A stretch of 64,000 nt of DNA from Sphingomonas mali NBRC 15500 (GCF_001598415.1 NZ_BCYX01000010.1:1-64000); one strand, 5' to 3'; positions 1 through 9,385 are shown, counted from the stretch's first letter. Program-made: numbers and translations. Notes: generated from the letters alone by a model not told the origin.

Positions 1-26
1 TTCCGGGGAGGATTTAATCAGCTACC

Positions 27-443
27 TCACCGACAGCGGACATTGTCCTTTTCGATCGCGTTACCGGCAGCAGCGCCCGCCAACGCGCCGAGCAGGATGC
101 CCAGCGGCTCCGACCGGCCAGAGGTCACCGCCGCGCCCAGCGCGCCGCCGGCGATGCCGCCGACGATCAGCCCGGTCGTGCCGTCCGAGCGGCGGCAATA
201 ATAGCGGCCGTCGCGGCCGACATAGACGCGGTCGTTGCGGCTCAGGCGCCGCTCGCGATACCGCGGACTGTCGACATAATATTGGTCGGCATAATAGCCG
301 TTATAGCGCGGGTCGGGCCGGTTATAATCGTACTGGCGATAGGACCGATAGTCGCTCGCATAGCCTGGCTGGTCATAAGTCTCGGCACAGCCGCCGGTCG
401 TCGCCGCCGTGGCGGCAATCAACGCAAGGGTTAGGGTACGCAT
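27..443 (-). CDS. glycine-zipper surface protein, 138 aa
   Basis: Seen: the N-terminus is a short signal sequence ending in TTGGCAET, so a lipoprotein cleavage at Cys19 is possible although the lipobox is not classical. Residues 25-70 are very rich in Tyr, Arg and Asp. After a YVGRDGRYYCRR stretch, residues 90-130 alternate Gly and Ala (GGIAGGALGAA, GALAGAAAG), the pattern of the glycine-zipper 2TM / Rick_17kDa-type outer-membrane proteins. Known: such proteins are usually small envelope lipoproteins of unclear role. Inference: it sits in the cell envelope. The ATG at 443 has AGGAGGAG just upstream on the minus strand. It is monocistronic and faces away from its right-hand neighbour. Confidence 0.8.
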   Translation of the reverse strand: MRTLTLALIAATAATTGGCAETYDQPGYASDYRSYRQYDYNRPDPRYNGYYADQYYVDSPRYRERRLSRNDRVYVGRDGRYYCRRSDGTTGLIVGGIAGGALGAAVTSGRSEPLGILLGALAGAAAGNAIEKDNVRCR

Positions 444-507
444 TCTACTCTCCTCCTGTAGCCCCGCACTGGCGTATCAATGCGTCGCGACGCGAATAGT
501 TGCGGAG

Positions 508-735
508 GCGTAAGAATAGCGGCGGGCAACCTAACTCCTCCCCGGGACGGGGAGGGCGCTGGGGCTTTGGTTCGCCCCCGGCGAACCAAGATCGTGTCCG
601 GGGGACACGATCTCGCCCCAACGCAAGACGCGCAGCGGCTTGGTGGAGGGGGTGCGCCGCAAGCGAGTCCGTTGGGGCCCACCCCCTCCACCACCGGCCT
701 GCGGCCGGCGGTCCCCCTCCCCACAAGTGGGGAGG
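508..735. repeat. mosaic palindromic intergenic repeat
   Basis: The 303-base gap between two minus-strand genes holds no convincing gene. It is packed with nested inverted repeats: a CTCCCC/GGGGAG outer pair, a ggttcgcc/ggcgaacc hairpin near 565-590, a gatcgtgtcc/ggacacgatc hairpin near 590-612, and a CCACCCCC/GGGGGTGG pair further right. The same modular layout recurs at about 9.2, 14.3, 28.7, 30.2 and 42.9 kb. Confidence 0.7.
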
Positions 736-746
736 ATCTTGCTAGA

Positions 747-1058
747 TCAATGCACCGATGCCGGCTTCAGCGCCTCGCGTTCGGCCTCGGTCGGGATCGC
801 TTCCGGATCGGGCCGGAAATCCACCGGCGCGCGGTCGGTGCCCGGCTTGGCGGCGTCGAGCGCGAGGTCGGGCGCTTCATGCCCTTCGGCATCGCTCATC
901 CACGGCGCGCGCGGCATCTTCACCCATCCGCGCCACAACGCGGTGGCCAGTCCCGCGCCGACCGCCAGCACCGCGCCCGCCGCGATCGAGCGGTTGCGCG
1001 TGCGGTTGTCGCTCTTGAAGCGGCCGTGGCTGTCGCGGGCTTGCTTGGAATTGGGCAT
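747..1058 (-). CDS. small hypothetical protein with one membrane segment, 103 aa
   Basis: I do not recognise a family. The protein starts with a basic, polar N-terminus (about 25 residues rich in Arg, Lys, Ser and Asn), followed by one hydrophobic stretch at about residues 28-44 (IAAGAVLAVGAGLATALW). An acidic, Pro-rich tail follows. This suggests a single-pass inner-membrane protein with a short cytoplasmic head and the tail outside. A GGGAGACGAGAG ribosome-binding region precedes the ATG at 1058, which supports this start. The right-hand gene lies on the same strand about 90 bases upstream, so the two may be co-transcribed. Confidence 0.7.
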   Translation of the reverse strand: MPNSKQARDSHGRFKSDNRTRNRSIAAGAVLAVGAGLATALWRGWVKMPRAPWMSDAEGHEAPDLALDAAKPGTDRAPVDFRPDPEAIPTEAEREALKPASVH

Positions 1059-1149
1059 CTCTCGTCTCCCATATCGACTGATGCGGGATCAACGGTGCGC
1101 GGGCCCGGCCGTTCCCCGCTCCGCCGCACCGCGCGATCGTGCCGCCGGA

Positions 1150-1590
1150 TCAATCCCGGATCGTGCATTGCTGCTTCTGCCGTTTGTGCCGGTCGAGCAC
1201 GCGCCGCCGCTGCTCGACTTCATCCAGCAGCCGGGCGAGCCGCGCGCGGTCGCTTTCGTGGCGCTGGCGCATGGCGGCGAGCGCGAGCGAGAGGTCGGTG
1301 GTCGGCTCCACCCCGACATGGCGGCAGATTTGCGGCCACATCCGCCCCAGCTCGCTCATCCGGCGATGATTGGCCTGATGCTCGGACATCGTGGGCGAGG
1401 GCGCAAGCTGGCTCGACTGCCAGAAGGCGTCGAACACCCCGCGTTGGCCATGCTCCCCCAATGCGAACAGCGTCGCCAGCACCGCGCGGAATTGCGGGGA
1501 GGGCACTGCCGGCGCGGTCGCGCACCCGCGCATGATGTCGTCGATCGCGGCGAGGCAGAGGAAGATCAGGCGGTCACGGGCGAGTCGCAT
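1150..1590 (-). CDS. hypothetical protein, 146 aa
   Basis: No family recognised. The frame stays open upstream to 1764, but the extra 58 residues are low-complexity read-through, so I chose the ATG at 1590 (MRLARDRLIF). The product is predicted soluble and mainly helical. Its last 50 residues are highly charged and heptad-like (rich in Arg, Leu and Glu), which suggests a coiled coil or helical hairpin. No signal peptide and no catalytic motif are visible. It is probably transcribed with the small membrane protein to its left. Confidence 0.6.
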   Translation of the reverse strand: MRLARDRLIFLCLAAIDDIMRGCATAPAVPSPQFRAVLATLFALGEHGQRGVFDAFWQSSQLAPSPTMSEHQANHRRMSELGRMWPQICRHVGVEPTTDLSLALAAMRQRHESDRARLARLLDEVEQRRRVLDRHKRQKQQCTIRD

Positions 1591-1779
1591 TACCGGAACA
1601 TAGAGGGAACATGTCGCGGCGGCGACATGTTTGGCACCAATCAGGATCAGTCCCGATCGCGCCCGATCCGCTCGGCCCGCCTGAACCTCCCCCAACGACC
1701 GGGCCACGGAACATTCAGCGGCGCTCGCGCATACCCCTTTGGTCGCCGCACCCTGGCGTCGCAACTACAGGAGACCCAC

Positions 1780-2112
1780 ATGAAAATCGCAACCGCCCTG
1801 GTGGCGGCCGCGACGATGGTCGCTTTCCTCCCCTCGACCGCCGGCGCGCAAGGCTGGCAATCGATGAACCAGCGCAAGGTGAATATCGAACGCCGCATCG
1901 AAATGGGCGTCCGCAACGGATCGTTGACGCGGCGAGAGGCGTCGAACCTGCGCACGCGCTTCGCCAATCTTCGGCGGCTCGAATGGCGCTACAGCCGCAA
2001 CGGCCTCAGCTGGACAGAACGCCGCGATCTCGACCGGCGCTACAACGCGCTGAGCAACTCGGTCCGCGTCGAGCGCCACGATCGGCAGGACCGCCACCGC
2101 CGCTGGCGGTAA
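1780..2112 (+). CDS. small secreted basic protein, 110 aa
   Basis: A clear Sec signal peptide occupies residues 1-23 and ends in AGA. The mature part is about 87 residues, very rich in Arg, Asn and Asp, and predicted helical (SLTRREASNLRTRF, SWTERRDLDRRYN). AGGAG at 1768-1772 fixes the ATG at 1780; the longer upstream open frame is an artefact. Small exported Arg-rich helical proteins with an S/T-RxEA motif are frequent in sphingomonads and have no known function. Export to the periplasm is inferred from the signal peptide only. A strong hairpin follows the stop. Confidence 0.75.
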   Translation: MKIATALVAAATMVAFLPSTAGAQGWQSMNQRKVNIERRIEMGVRNGSLTRREASNLRTRFANLRRLEWRYSRNGLSWTERRDLDRRYNALSNSVRVERHDRQDRHRRWR

Positions 2113-2126
2113 CGGCGCAGACCGAC

Positions 2127-2149
2127 GGCGCGGGACGGGGTCCCGCGCC
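2127..2149 (+). terminator. perfect 10-bp hairpin after the small secreted protein
   Basis: GGCGCGGGAC and GTCCCGCGCC form a 10-bp perfect stem with a 3-base loop, 14 bases after the stop at 2112. No T-run follows, so it could be a weak intrinsic terminator, a transcript-stabilising hairpin or a repeat relic. Confidence 0.4.
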
Positions 2150-2359
2150 GGGTTCGTGGGGCTATTGAGCGGGGCAATGCTATTTGGGGGCTAGTGCACA
2201 TGGCGCCGTGATGCCCGTGACAAGGCGATCGAGGCAGAGTGCCGCCACCGCCCACGCCTCGTCTCGGGCAGCGCGATCGATCCGATCTGGACCCATTGCC
2301 GCTTGCAATTGCGCCCTCGGCAATCACGATGCGCGCATCGCAATCCGGGGGGATTCCGC

Positions 2360-3274
2360 ATGAAACTGGCCCAGATCGCCGCCGCCGCGGTGCTCGTGAC
2401 GTTGTCGGGCGGGTGCGCCACGACCAGCTTCGCGCCGCCCAGCGTCAACCTCAACAACAAGACCGGCTTCGGCCAGAGCGGCTATGCCGGCAATTGCATG
2501 CCGACCGAGGTGAAGAACGGCACCGCCGTCGTCAGGATCGAGCCGACCGTCGACGGCGCGCAGTCGCTGGTCGACAATTTCACCTATGTCTATCGCTGCA
2601 GCCGCAACCGCGCCGCGGACGGGCGGCAGTTCTTCGAGGTGCCCAGCCTGCTGATCCAGATCGGCGCCGCGGCCGCTCTGGCCTTCGGCGCGCCGAAGGA
2701 AGTGGCGATCGGCGGCGGCGCGGCGACGGGCGCGCTGGCGGCCGGCAACAAATATTGGTCGCCGCAGCAAAAGGCCGATTTCTACAACAAGGCATTGCTG
2801 GCGGTGATGTGCATCAAGAACGAGTCGCTCGGGCTCGATCCGGTGAAGCTCGACACCGTCAGCGTGGCGCAGGACCAGAATCGAAAGGCGGCGCTTCTCG
2901 CGGCCGGGGGCGGCGGCGGCAGCACCGTCGGCGTGACCGCCAGCCAGCGCTATTTCGGGCTGATCCAGACCAATCTGTTCGCGGTCGAAAGCGTGCTCGA
3001 GCAACGGCTGAGCAAGGCCGGCACGTTCGACCCCGAAGGCGTCGTCGCGCAGATCGAGAAGATCAAGGACGATATCGACGCGAAGAAGCAGCAGGCCCAG
3101 GCGAGCGCGCCGGCGGCCGCGAAGGCGCTGGTCGCGGCGCGGGCGGGCGCGGGCGCGCGGTCGCTGACGGCGGGAGAGACGGCGGAAGCGGCGAGCCTGG
3201 AACAGACGTTGGTCGATATCGAAACGCTGGGCCCGCGGCTGCAGCAATGCGTGATGGTGGCGAAGGCGACGTGA
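2360..3274 (+). CDS. putative lipoprotein, 304 aa, unknown family
   Basis: The N-terminal hydrophobic stretch ends in VTLSGGCATT, so Cys19 may be lipid-modified, although position -3 is not the usual Leu. After about 90 residues with two further cysteines comes a Gly/Ala-rich hydrophobic stretch (about 105-135). A long helical region rich in Ala, Lys and Glu (about 210-290) may form a coiled coil. GGGGGGA at 2347-2353 supports the ATG at 2360 rather than the ORF start at 2303. No enzyme motif was seen. Likely an envelope protein of unknown role. Confidence 0.7.
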   Translation: MKLAQIAAAAVLVTLSGGCATTSFAPPSVNLNNKTGFGQSGYAGNCMPTEVKNGTAVVRIEPTVDGAQSLVDNFTYVYRCSRNRAADGRQFFEVPSLLIQIGAAAALAFGAPKEVAIGGGAATGALAAGNKYWSPQQKADFYNKALLAVMCIKNESLGLDPVKLDTVSVAQDQNRKAALLAAGGGGGSTVGVTASQRYFGLIQTNLFAVESVLEQRLSKAGTFDPEGVVAQIEKIKDDIDAKKQQAQASAPAAAKALVAARAGAGARSLTAGETAEAASLEQTLVDIETLGPRLQQCVMVAKAT

Positions 3275-3378
3275 GCGGGGACAGACTCGTGGACGAACTC
3301 ACTCGGGTTTGGTGCATTTAGTAAACTGACACCGTAACTCCGGGTCTGGTGGGTCTAATTGAATTGGCACCTATCCGC

Positions 3379-3399
3379 ATTGGTTCAAATCGAACCAAT
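3379..3399. promoter_or_regulatory. inverted repeat upstream of the HEPN-like gene
   Basis: ATTGGTTC, a 5-base spacer and GAACCAAT form an 8-bp perfect dyad about 70-90 bases before the start of the AT-rich gene. A second small dyad, CTAAC-4-GTTAG, lies at 3444-3457, just before the ribosome-binding site. Either could be an operator or a recombination-site relic; the sequence does not decide. Confidence 0.35.
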
Positions 3400-3469
3400 T
3401 GAGACCCGCGTCAGCATTGACCAGAGCTCCGCGGTAAGCAAAGCTAACTTACGTTAGTACGAGGGATCG

Positions 3470-5245
3470 ATGCAGCCACCCCGAAACGCTTGGCCAACCG
3501 GAATAGCAGCCGATCACGCGTTATTTATTGTCCAGCTTTTCAGAGAGCTGCTTGGACCGAACACTTACGAGAGTTTTCGGGTTTCTTCACTAGACCTCTT
3601 TGCTAGATTAGCAGAAGTTCACGGAATCAGCGACGATATCCAATCTGAAAAGGTAAAGTTTCCATCTCTAATTCCTGCTCTTGAAGAGCTAAAATATTCT
3701 CTACTGCACGACAAAGTCGTGTCAGCCATCATTCCACGAGAAGTTGAATTTCTTAAGAGAAATTGGCCTCCGAATAGTATATGTGAGGCGGACATACCGC
3801 AACTAATTAGATTTATACAGACATTTTTTGACAGAATAAGCGGAGAATATCGTAAATCTCTCGAACAAGAGATTGTTGCGTCGAGATCAAGCCCCGAAAG
3901 AAAAGAGCATATTCGGCAGCTAGCTATTTCGTATTGCAGTCACTTGATTAATATAGGATACAATAGGCAGTATATATATCAGGAAGTGAATAAAAGATTC
4001 TTCACATGTCCAATAAGAAAGGTAGAAAAAAGAACTCTTGAAGCATTCTTCAGAATTTTTAACGAAGTAAAGAAGAGATTCTATATCACGATACCAGTGA
4101 GTGACTCATTCTCGACTTACATATCGAGCTTGAATCAGTTAGCTCTCTCGGTCAAAGTTCACGCCGACCTTCCACCCGACGCGCGGCTTGGGTTTGAAGC
4201 GCTTCCCAATTTTAAACTCGAACGGAAATACGTCGTAGGCGTTGTCTCCGGACTTGACGAATTTAGTGCGGCTCGAGAGCTGACAGAGGCGCTCGAGTCT
4301 CTTATTGCTATGACTTATCTGAACCGCCGCGGTGTAGAACTCGAATGGGAAAACCTAGCCTACGCCAAAGGAATTAGAAGTCATAGCGGGAATATCTTGA
4401 AGATCGATCAGGTGGTTCTTCAAAGCCGCCAAAAGAAATTAAGTGGAAGAACCCTTCGAGAGTTGACGCTGCAGGCTGAGCAAATAATGACTAAATTTGA
4501 TGAGGCATCTACAGACCGTCTCGTTAGTGCTGTTAACATGAGCGCGATCTCCAGATCATCATATAGACCCGAAAATCAACTTATCACTCTTTGGTCCGCT
4601 GTAGAGGTACTAATTGACAATCCTAGACCTGGAGTGGCTCGGATAAGCCATTATCTCGATGCGCTCATCCCAGCGATTTGTGTTAAATACCCTAGAAGAT
4701 ATATTATCGCGGTATTTGACGAACTCTTGCGGTACAACAGATCGCATGTCAGCGCGTTCTTGAAGAGGCCGGAATTCTATCCATCTGATGATCAATACAC
4801 CAAGTTTACAAAATTGATATTCAGAGACGATCTAAAGTATCTGCATGCGGAATTTTGCGCGGGCCTTCACAGAAGTCCACTGGCTTTGTATAGGCTCTGG
4901 AAATTGGAAAAAAGCTTTGAAACGCCGCAAGCTTTGATCAGGGCGATAGAGGGCCATGAGCAACGAGTGCGATGGCAGATATCTAGAATATACAGAACAA
5001 GAAACAATATTGTGCATAGCGGGCGGCTGCCGACGTTTCTCGTTCCGCTGGTCATAAATGTATTCGAATATTTCAGGTCGGCGCTGATACCGGTCTTAGT
5101 GCGCGCAAGTGCGAATGCAAATAGGGGAAATATTGACCAGATCGTTGCCGAGATCGGATTTGACTATCAAATGCAGAAGAGCGAATTGAAGTCACTGGGC
5201 GCGGCGCGGTTCGAAGCGAAAGATATTATGAAATACTTGCGTTAA
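3470..5245 (+). CDS. large HEPN-like protein in AT-rich foreign DNA, 591 aa
   Basis: Seen: base and codon use differ sharply from all neighbours (many ATA, AGA and TTA codons, far lower GC). No signal peptide or membrane segment. The protein is long and mostly helical. Near the C-terminus is [11 protein letters not shown], with Arg511 and His516 in an R-x4-H arrangement. Further upstream is [15 protein letters not shown], a helix that in ApeA-like HEPN proteins precedes the R-x4-6-H helix. Known: HEPN proteins with this motif are commonly metal-independent RNases, and ApeA-type members act in abortive phage defence. Inference: a single-gene defence or toxin-like RNase brought in by transfer. 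It could instead be a HEPN scaffold without catalysis. Start: GAGGGA lies 3 bases before the ATG, a rather short spacing. Confidence 0.6.
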   Translation: MQPPRNAWPTGIAADHALFIVQLFRELLGPNTYESFRVSSLDLFARLAEVHGISDDIQSEKVKFPSLIPALEELKYSLLHDKVVSAIIPREVEFLKRNWPPNSICEADIPQLIRFIQTFFDRISGEYRKSLEQEIVASRSSPERKEHIRQLAISYCSHLINIGYNRQYIYQEVNKRFFTCPIRKVEKRTLEAFFRIFNEVKKRFYITIPVSDSFSTYISSLNQLALSVKVHADLPPDARLGFEALPNFKLERKYVVGVVSGLDEFSAARELTEALESLIAMTYLNRRGVELEWENLAYAKGIRSHSGNILKIDQVVLQSRQKKLSGRTLRELTLQAEQIMTKFDEASTDRLVSAVNMSAISRSSYRPENQLITLWSAVEVLIDNPRPGVARISHYLDALIPAICVKYPRRYIIAVFDELLRYNRSHVSAFLKRPEFYPSDDQYTKFTKLIFRDDLKYLHAEFCAGLHRSPLALYRLWKLEKSFETPQALIRAIEGHEQRVRWQISRIYRTRNNIVHSGRLPTFLVPLVINVFEYFRSALIPVLVRASANANRGNIDQIVAEIGFDYQMQKSELKSLGAARFEAKDIMKYLR

Positions 5246-5268
5246 ATATTCCGTTATGGCTGCAAACT

Positions 5269-5452
5269 TCACTCCGCCGCCACAGCCTCCCGCTTCCCGG
5301 CAACCTTCCCGTCTCTCCCCCGCAGCAACGGCCCGAGATACTGCCCGGCAAAGCTCCGCCCGACCTCACCACATCCCCCGGCGTGCCCTCGGCGACGATC
5401 TCCCCGCCCTTCACGCCGCCTTCGGGCCCCAGGTCGATGATCCAGTCCGCGG
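5269..5452 (-). pseudogene. duplicated, frameshifted 3' end of uvrA
   Basis: About 186 bases (5267-5452) align with 6010-6196, the 3' end of the intact uvrA. On the minus strand they read [10 protein letters not shown], then [11 protein letters not shown], and then, after a one-base deletion near 5368-5372, [21 protein letters not shown] and a stop at 5269-5271. Homology ends abruptly at 5452, where the intact gene continues. The copy has several substitutions plus the frameshift, so it is not a recent duplication. This is the pattern left when an element integrates at the 3' end of a gene and supplies a replacement end. Confidence 0.85.
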
Positions 5453-6009
5453 AGTTGCGGTGCCACCTGCAATAACCGCTTTAATACTCAGGATCGCCCG
5501 TCGTGCAGCTGCTCACCACCCCAACCACAATGCTCCCTTGCGCAGGAGAGGGTAGGTGGACGTCAAGGAAAGGTGTCGCCGGGTGGAGCGATGCGCTGCG
5601 CGACTCTCGTGCACGGTAGGCGACGGCGCCGAGTCCGCGGTGCGCTGAGGTCCCCAGCGATCGCACCAGGGCGTCGCGCGCAAAAGTGGCACCTTTTGTG
5701 CACCACGCGACGCTGCCAAATGAAGATTATCACACTGAAAAGTCAGTGCTTTTCCCGCAAATAGATCGCCTTGATGGGTTTCGCGCGAAACGAGCGGATA
5801 CCGCTTTTCGACAAAAAACCGTTAGGAATATCAGTCGTTTACAGCTGCGTGCGGATAGAAATCACCCCCCGCATAGCAAACCCATCACGCACGCGCATGC
5901 CCATGCCCATGCCCATGCGGGTAGGCAATCAAGTCTTCGACGGAAATGCATCAGCCTCGCTGACCCGCGCGAGCAACCGGAGCGCGGCTTCGCAGTCGCG
6001 TCGGGTGGG
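5453..6009. other. gene-poor spacer between the two uvrA 3' ends
   Basis: These 557 bases lie between the degenerate and the intact uvrA ends. I see no convincing gene: all open frames are short and without a good start. It holds an imperfect palindrome at 5671-5713 (gcgtcgcg ... cgcgacgc arms around CAAAAG-6-CTTTTG) and a short tandem CATGCC repeat (about 3.5 copies) at 5896-5918. The stretch 5710-5890 is more AT-rich than its surroundings. Probably the remnant of a deleted integrated element. Confidence 0.55.
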
Positions 6010-6011
6010 GC

Positions 6012-9000
6012 TCACTCCGCTGCCACAGCCTCCCGCTTCCCGGCAACCTTGCCGTCCCGCCCCCGCAGCAACGGTGCGAGATACTTCCCGGTAAAGCTCC
6101 GCTCGACCTTCACCACATCCTCCGGCGTGCCCTCGGCGACAATCTCGCCGCCCTTCACGCCACCTTCCGGCCCCAGGTCGATGATCCAGTCCGCGGTCTT
6201 GATGACGTCGAGATTGTGCTCGATCACCACCACCGTATTGCCCTGCTCGACCAAGGCATGGAGCACCTCGAGCAGCTTGCGCACGTCCTCGAAATGCAGG
6301 CCGGTGGTCGGCTCGTCCAGGATGTAGAGCGTGTTGCCGGTCGCGCGGCGGGACAGTTCTTTCGACAGCTTCACGCGCTGCGCCTCGCCGCCCGACAGGG
6401 TCGTCGCCTGCTGGCCGACCTTGATATAGCCGAGCCCGACCTCGACCAGCATTTCCATCTTGTCGCGGATCGGCGGCACCGCCTTGAAGAACTCCGCGGC
6501 GTCCTCGACCGTCATGTCGAGCACGTCGGCGATCGAATGCCCCTTGAACTTCACTTCCAGCGTCTCGCGATTGTAGCGCGCGCCGTGGCACACGTCGCAC
6601 GTCACATAGACGTCGGGCAGGAAGTGCATCTCGATCTTGAGCACGCCGTCGCCCTGGCACGCCTCGCACCGGCCGCCCTTGACGTTGAAGCTGAACCGCC
6701 CGGGCTTGTAGCCGCGCGCCTGGCTTTCGGGCAGGCCGGCGAACCAGTCGCGGATCTGGGTGAAGGCGCCGGTATAGGTCGCCGGGTTGGACCGCGGCGT
6801 GCGGCCGATCGGCGACTGGTCGATGTCGATGACCTTGTCGAGATATTGCAGCCCGGTGATCTTGTCGTGCTTGCCCGACAGGATGCGCGCGCCGTTGAGC
6901 TGGCGCGCGGCGGCGGCATAGAGCGTGTCGATCGTGAAGCTCGACTTGCCCGATCCCGACACGCCGGTGATGCAGGTAAAGGTGCCGATCGGGATCGACG
7001 CGGTCACCCCGCGCAGATTGTTGGCGGTGGCGTTGTGCACGGTCAGCTGCTTGCCGGTGCCCGAGCGGCGGAGCAGCGGCACCGGCACCGATCGCGTGCC
7101 GTTGAGATAATCGGCGGTGATCGAGTCCTTGTGCGCGAGCACTTCGGGGAGCGTACCCTTGGCGACGATCTCGCCGCCATGCATGCCCGCGCCCGGCCCC
7201 ATGTCGACGATATAATCGGCCGATCGGATCGCATCCTCGTCATGCTCGACCACCAGCACGGTGTTGCCGAGGTCGCGCAGGCGGCGGAGCGTCGCGAGCA
7301 GCATGTCGTTGTCGCGCTGGTGCAACCCGATCGACGGCTCGTCGAGCACGTAGAGCACGCCCGACAGCCCGCTGCCGATCTGGCTGGCGAGCCGGATGCG
7401 CTGGCTCTCGCCGCCCGACAGGGTGCCGCTGGTGCGGTCGAGGTTGAGGTAATCGAGCCCGACATTGTTGAGGAAGCCGAGCCGCTCGACGATCTCCTTC
7501 AGGATGCGCTCGGCGATTTCCTTCTGTTGGCCGTTGAGGTGGTTGGGCAGATCCTGGAACCAGGCGAGCGCGTCGACCACCGACAGATGCGTCGCGTGGC
7601 TGATGTCCTGCATCGCGACCTTGACCGCCAGTGCCTCGGGCTTGAGCCGCGCGCCGTGGCAGGTCTCGCACGGCTGCGACGACTGATACTTGCTCAGCTC
7701 CTCGCGCATCCACGCGCTCTCGGTCTGGAGCATGCGGCGGTTGAGGTTGCCGATCACGCCCTCGAACGGCTTCTTCACGTCGTACGATTTCTTGCCGTCG
7801 ACGAAGGTCAGGGTGACCGGCTTGCCGCCGGTGCCGTGGAGGATGATGAGCTGGACTTCGCCGGGCAGGTCCTTCCACGGCGTCTCCAGGCTGAACCCGA
7901 ATTCGCGCGCCAGGCTGCCGAGCACCTGCATGTAATAGGGGCTGGGCGGGTTCGACTTGGCCCAGGGCACGACCGCGCCCTTCTTCAGGCTGAGGTCGTG
8001 ATTGGGGACGACGAGATCCTCGTCGAAGATCAGTTTCTCGCCCAGGCCATCGCAGGCCGGGCAGGCGCCCTGCGGGGCGTTGAACGAGAACAGCCGCGGT
8101 TCGATCTCGGCAATGGTGAAGCCGGAGACGGGGCAGGCGAACTTCTCGGAGAAGACGATGCGGTTGTCGGGCACGCCCGCGCCCTTCATTGCGCCGCCCA
8201 GGGTGGCGATGCCGGAGGTGTCGGCCTGAAACTCCTGCCGCATTTCCCGGACGCTATTGCTCCCGCCTTCGCTCCCTTCCTCCGTTCGTGCTGAGCTTGT
8301 CGAAGCACGTGTATCCAGACCCCGTCCTTCGACAGGCTCAGGACGAACGGTGGACGTGGCCGCCACCGTGGTGTCCACCAAATCCACATAAGCCAGCCCC
8401 TCGGCCAACTTCAGCGCGGTCTCGAAACTGTCCGCCAGGCGCGTCGCCATATCCGGTCCGACCACCAACCGGTCGACCACCACTTCGATGTCGTGCTTGT
8501 ATTTCTTGTCGAGCGCCGGCGCCTCGTCGATCTCGTACAGCTCGCCGTCGATGCGGACGCGGGTGAAGCCGGCTTTCTGCCACTCGGCGAGTTCCTTGCG
8601 ATACTCGCCCTTGCGCCCGCGCACGACCGGCGCGAGCAGATACAACCGCGTGCCCTCGGGCAGCGCCATGACGCGGTCGACCATCTGGCTGACCGTCTGC
8701 GCCGCGATCGGCAAGCCGGTGGCGGGCGAATAGGGCACGCCGACGCGCGCCCAGAGCAGGCGCATGTAATCGTAGATCTCGGTCACCGTCGCGACGGTCG
8801 AGCGCGGGTTACGGCTGGTGGTCTTCTGCTCGATCGAGATCGCCGGGGAGAGGCCCTCGATATGATCGACATCGGGCTTCTGCATCAGCTCGAGGAACTG
8901 ACGCGCATAGGCCGACAGGCTCTCGACATAGCGCCGCTGCCCCTCGGCATAGATGGTGTCGAAGGCGAGGCTCGACTTGCCCGATCCCGACAGCCCGGTG

Positions 9001-9089
9001 ATCACCGTCAGCGTGTCGCGCGGGATATCGATATCGACGCCCTTGAGATTGTGCTCGCGCGCGCCGCGCACCTGAATGTGAGTCAGCAT
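6012..9089 (-). CDS. uvrA: UvrA, excinuclease ABC subunit A, 1025 aa
   Basis: DNA-damage recognition ATPase of nucleotide excision repair, acting with UvrB and UvrC in the cytoplasm. Two ABC modules are visible: Walker [10 protein letters not shown] near residue 31 with signature LSGGESQR, and Walker [10 protein letters not shown] with signature LSGGEAQR. The second module has the zinc finger CEAC...CDVC. In the first zinc module, FACPVSGF has Ser where E. coli has the second Cys. The ATG at 9089 (MLTHIQVRG) is the family start; the frame upstream is read-through. The protein is longer than E. coli UvrA (940 aa) partly because residues about 246-270 ([10 protein letters not shown]...) are encoded by an inserted palindromic repeat. 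Its 3' end is duplicated at 5267-5452. Confidence 0.97.
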   Translation of the reverse strand: MLTHIQVRGAREHNLKGVDIDIPRDTLTVITGLSGSGKSSLAFDTIYAEGQRRYVESLSAYARQFLELMQKPDVDHIEGLSPAISIEQKTTSRNPRSTVATVTEIYDYMRLLWARVGVPYSPATGLPIAAQTVSQMVDRVMALPEGTRLYLLAPVVRGRKGEYRKELAEWQKAGFTRVRIDGELYEIDEAPALDKKYKHDIEVVVDRLVVGPDMATRLADSFETALKLAEGLAYVDLVDTTVAATSTVRPEPVEGRGLDTRASTSSARTEEGSEGGSNSVREMRQEFQADTSGIATLGGAMKGAGVPDNRIVFSEKFACPVSGFTIAEIEPRLFSFNAPQGACPACDGLGEKLIFDEDLVVPNHDLSLKKGAVVPWAKSNPPSPYYMQVLGSLAREFGFSLETPWKDLPGEVQLIILHGTGGKPVTLTFVDGKKSYDVKKPFEGVIGNLNRRMLQTESAWMREELSKYQSSQPCETCHGARLKPEALAVKVAMQDISHATHLSVVDALAWFQDLPNHLNGQQKEIAERILKEIVERLGFLNNVGLDYLNLDRTSGTLSGGESQRIRLASQIGSGLSGVLYVLDEPSIGLHQRDNDMLLATLRRLRDLGNTVLVVEHDEDAIRSADYIVDMGPGAGMHGGEIVAKGTLPEVLAHKDSITADYLNGTRSVPVPLLRRSGTGKQLTVHNATANNLRGVTASIPIGTFTCITGVSGSGKSSFTIDTLYAAAARQLNGARILSGKHDKITGLQYLDKVIDIDQSPIGRTPRSNPATYTGAFTQIRDWFAGLPESQARGYKPGRFSFNVKGGRCEACQGDGVLKIEMHFLPDVYVTCDVCHGARYNRETLEVKFKGHSIADVLDMTVEDAAEFFKAVPPIRDKMEMLVEVGLGYIKVGQQATTLSGGEAQRVKLSKELSRRATGNTLYILDEPTTGLHFEDVRKLLEVLHALVEQGNTVVVIEHNLDVIKTADWIIDLGPEGGVKGGEIVAEGTPEDVVKVERSFTGKYLAPLLRGRDGKVAGKREAVAAE
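8282..8350. repeat. REP-like palindrome inside the uvrA coding sequence
   Basis: Arms 8282-8309 (ccgttcgtgctgagcttgtc...) and 8324-8350 (gtccttcgacaggctcagga...) are inverted copies with a few mismatches and a 14-base loop. On the minus strand the insert reads in frame as [12 protein letters not shown]... with no stop. RPEPVEG-encoding palindromes are common intergenic repeats in sphingomonads; here one sits inside an essential-type repair gene without breaking it. Confidence 0.85.
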
Positions 9090-9204
9090 GTAGGTATTTG
9101 TTCCAGATTTGTTCGCGTCAGGCAAGCGCCTCGCGACGGGGGAGAGATGGGAAGTGTGGCGCGCGGGGGCAAGTTGCGAAAGGATTGATGCAGATCGCAT
9201 TGAC

Positions 9205-9385
9205 GGGTCGCGGCCCGAAATCCTTCCCCCCTCGCGGGAGAAGGATAGCGTAGCTTGGCGGCTTGCGGCCTGGCGAAGCTTGGATGAGGGAGCGGCGCTT
9301 TAGCGCCGCGCCACCGCTTTGCGGTCGCCCCCTCACCTCCCATCGGCCTGATGACTGATGCGCCCACAAGGGGAGAGGGGTTAAT
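9205..9385. repeat. palindromic repeat between uvrA and the secretion genes
   Basis: The 386-base divergent gap (9090-9475) contains no gene. Its middle holds short nested inverted repeats: CCTTCCCCCCTCGCGGGAGAAGG, GCGGCGCT-TTAGCGCCGC near 9291-9310, and CTCACCTCC/GGGGAGAGGGG edges. This is the same modular type as the other intergenic palindromes here. Promoters for the flanking genes must lie on either side of it, but I cannot point to clear -35/-10 boxes. Confidence 0.55.

Noticed and set aside
5896..5918. Tandem CATGCC units as a possible CRISPR or iteron array
   Set aside because: About 3.5 hexamer copies without spacers; too short and simple for either.
5453..6009. Small genes in the spacer between the uvrA copies
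   Set aside because: All frames are short, lack ribosome-binding sites and show no protein-like composition.
6216..8294. 692-codon open frame antisense to uvrA
   Set aside because: It is a GC-bias shadow: no start signal and low-complexity Ala/Arg/Asp/His-rich translation opposite a clearly conserved gene.
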